Of a DNA stretch of 22,204 nt, positions 22,148 to 22,204 are shown in pieces. The stretch comes from a virus: positions 1 to 22,204 of IMG/VR virus record IMGVR_UViG_3300044858_000988, one strand, 5' to 3'. A model generated the notes under the pieces. It made no database searches, was not told where the DNA came from, and saw only the letters and a list, made by a program, of their open reading frames with translations. Numbering within the stretch: the stretch's first letter is position 1; each line of letters opens with the position of its first letter. The translations under genes were made by a program, and so were the position numbers.

Positions 22148-22204
22148 CTTTTTTATTGTATTGTCGACTTACTCACTCGGGAAGGAAGGGGTCTCGCGTT
22201 CACC
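22148..22204 (-). promoter_or_regulatory. Upstream leader of the packaging operon, possible promoter
   Basis: These 57 bases lie upstream of the first gene of the minus-strand run. Read on the minus strand they end in an A/T-rich stretch, GACAATACAATAAAAAAG, directly before the ATG at 22147. TACAAT resembles a bacterial -10 box, but no convincing -35 box stands 16-19 bases upstream, and the position would leave almost no untranslated leader. No Shine-Dalgarno sequence is visible. The region may instead just be the end of an upstream intergenic space cut by the window edge. Confidence 0.25.

Noticed and set aside
1-22204. CRISPR arrays, tRNA genes, insertion sequences or attachment sites
   Set aside because: Reading through the window showed no regularly spaced repeats, no cloverleaf-like sequence, no transposase and no integrase. 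Gene packing leaves almost no room for them.

Overview
The window is a 22.2 kb block of a tailed double-stranded DNA phage or prophage of siphovirus type. It is GC-rich and I place all 39 genes on the minus strand, so the transcribed order runs from position 22147 down to 1. The head genes follow the lambda-type plan (GpA-family terminase, lambda-type portal, ClpP-like protease) and a tape measure gene indicates a non-contractile tail. No integrase, repressor, replication gene, tRNA, IS element or CRISPR array is visible, so this is probably the structural and late part of a larger genome. The host cannot be named. Start codons lack clear Shine-Dalgarno sequences and are often preceded by A/C-rich leaders, which hints at a host that relies little on Shine-Dalgarno pairing (inference).

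Layout in transcription order. (1) Packaging and head, 22147-15336: small unknown protein, terminase small subunit candidate, terminase large subunit, gpW-position adaptor candidate, portal, and a 711-residue fusion of ClpP-like prohead protease with the major capsid protein that has a candidate internal start at residue 330. (2) Accessory cassette, 15326-11433: a 58-residue gene, a very stable hairpin, small capsid-associated candidates, a fibre-like protein, a DUF7936-like protein, a holin and membrane-protein cluster with a lipoprotein, and a short fibre-like protein. (3) Neck and tail, 11433-3061: head-closure, tail-completion and tail-terminator candidates, tail tube candidate, chaperone candidate, a short tape measure, then an unfamiliar distal tail module with two tandem paralogues and a 933-residue protein. 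(4) Lysis and accessory end, 2974-1: a hypothetical protein, a lytic transglycosylase-like endolysin, a ribbon-helix-helix protein, a RuvC-like resolvase, and seven small proteins, several of which share one sequence motif.

The genes are packed very tightly. Eighteen junctions are 4-base ATGA or GTGA overlaps, including all nine junctions of the final ten-gene run, which suggests translational coupling. Several small genes (58, 53, 59 and 45 residues) and five GTG starts were assigned by reading these junctions directly.

The most interesting points are the protease-capsid fusion with its possible second start, the family of small RIKRLEEAGDE-type proteins, the distal tail module with no recognisable lambda tip genes, and the lysis membrane genes lying about 10 kb from the cell-wall enzyme.
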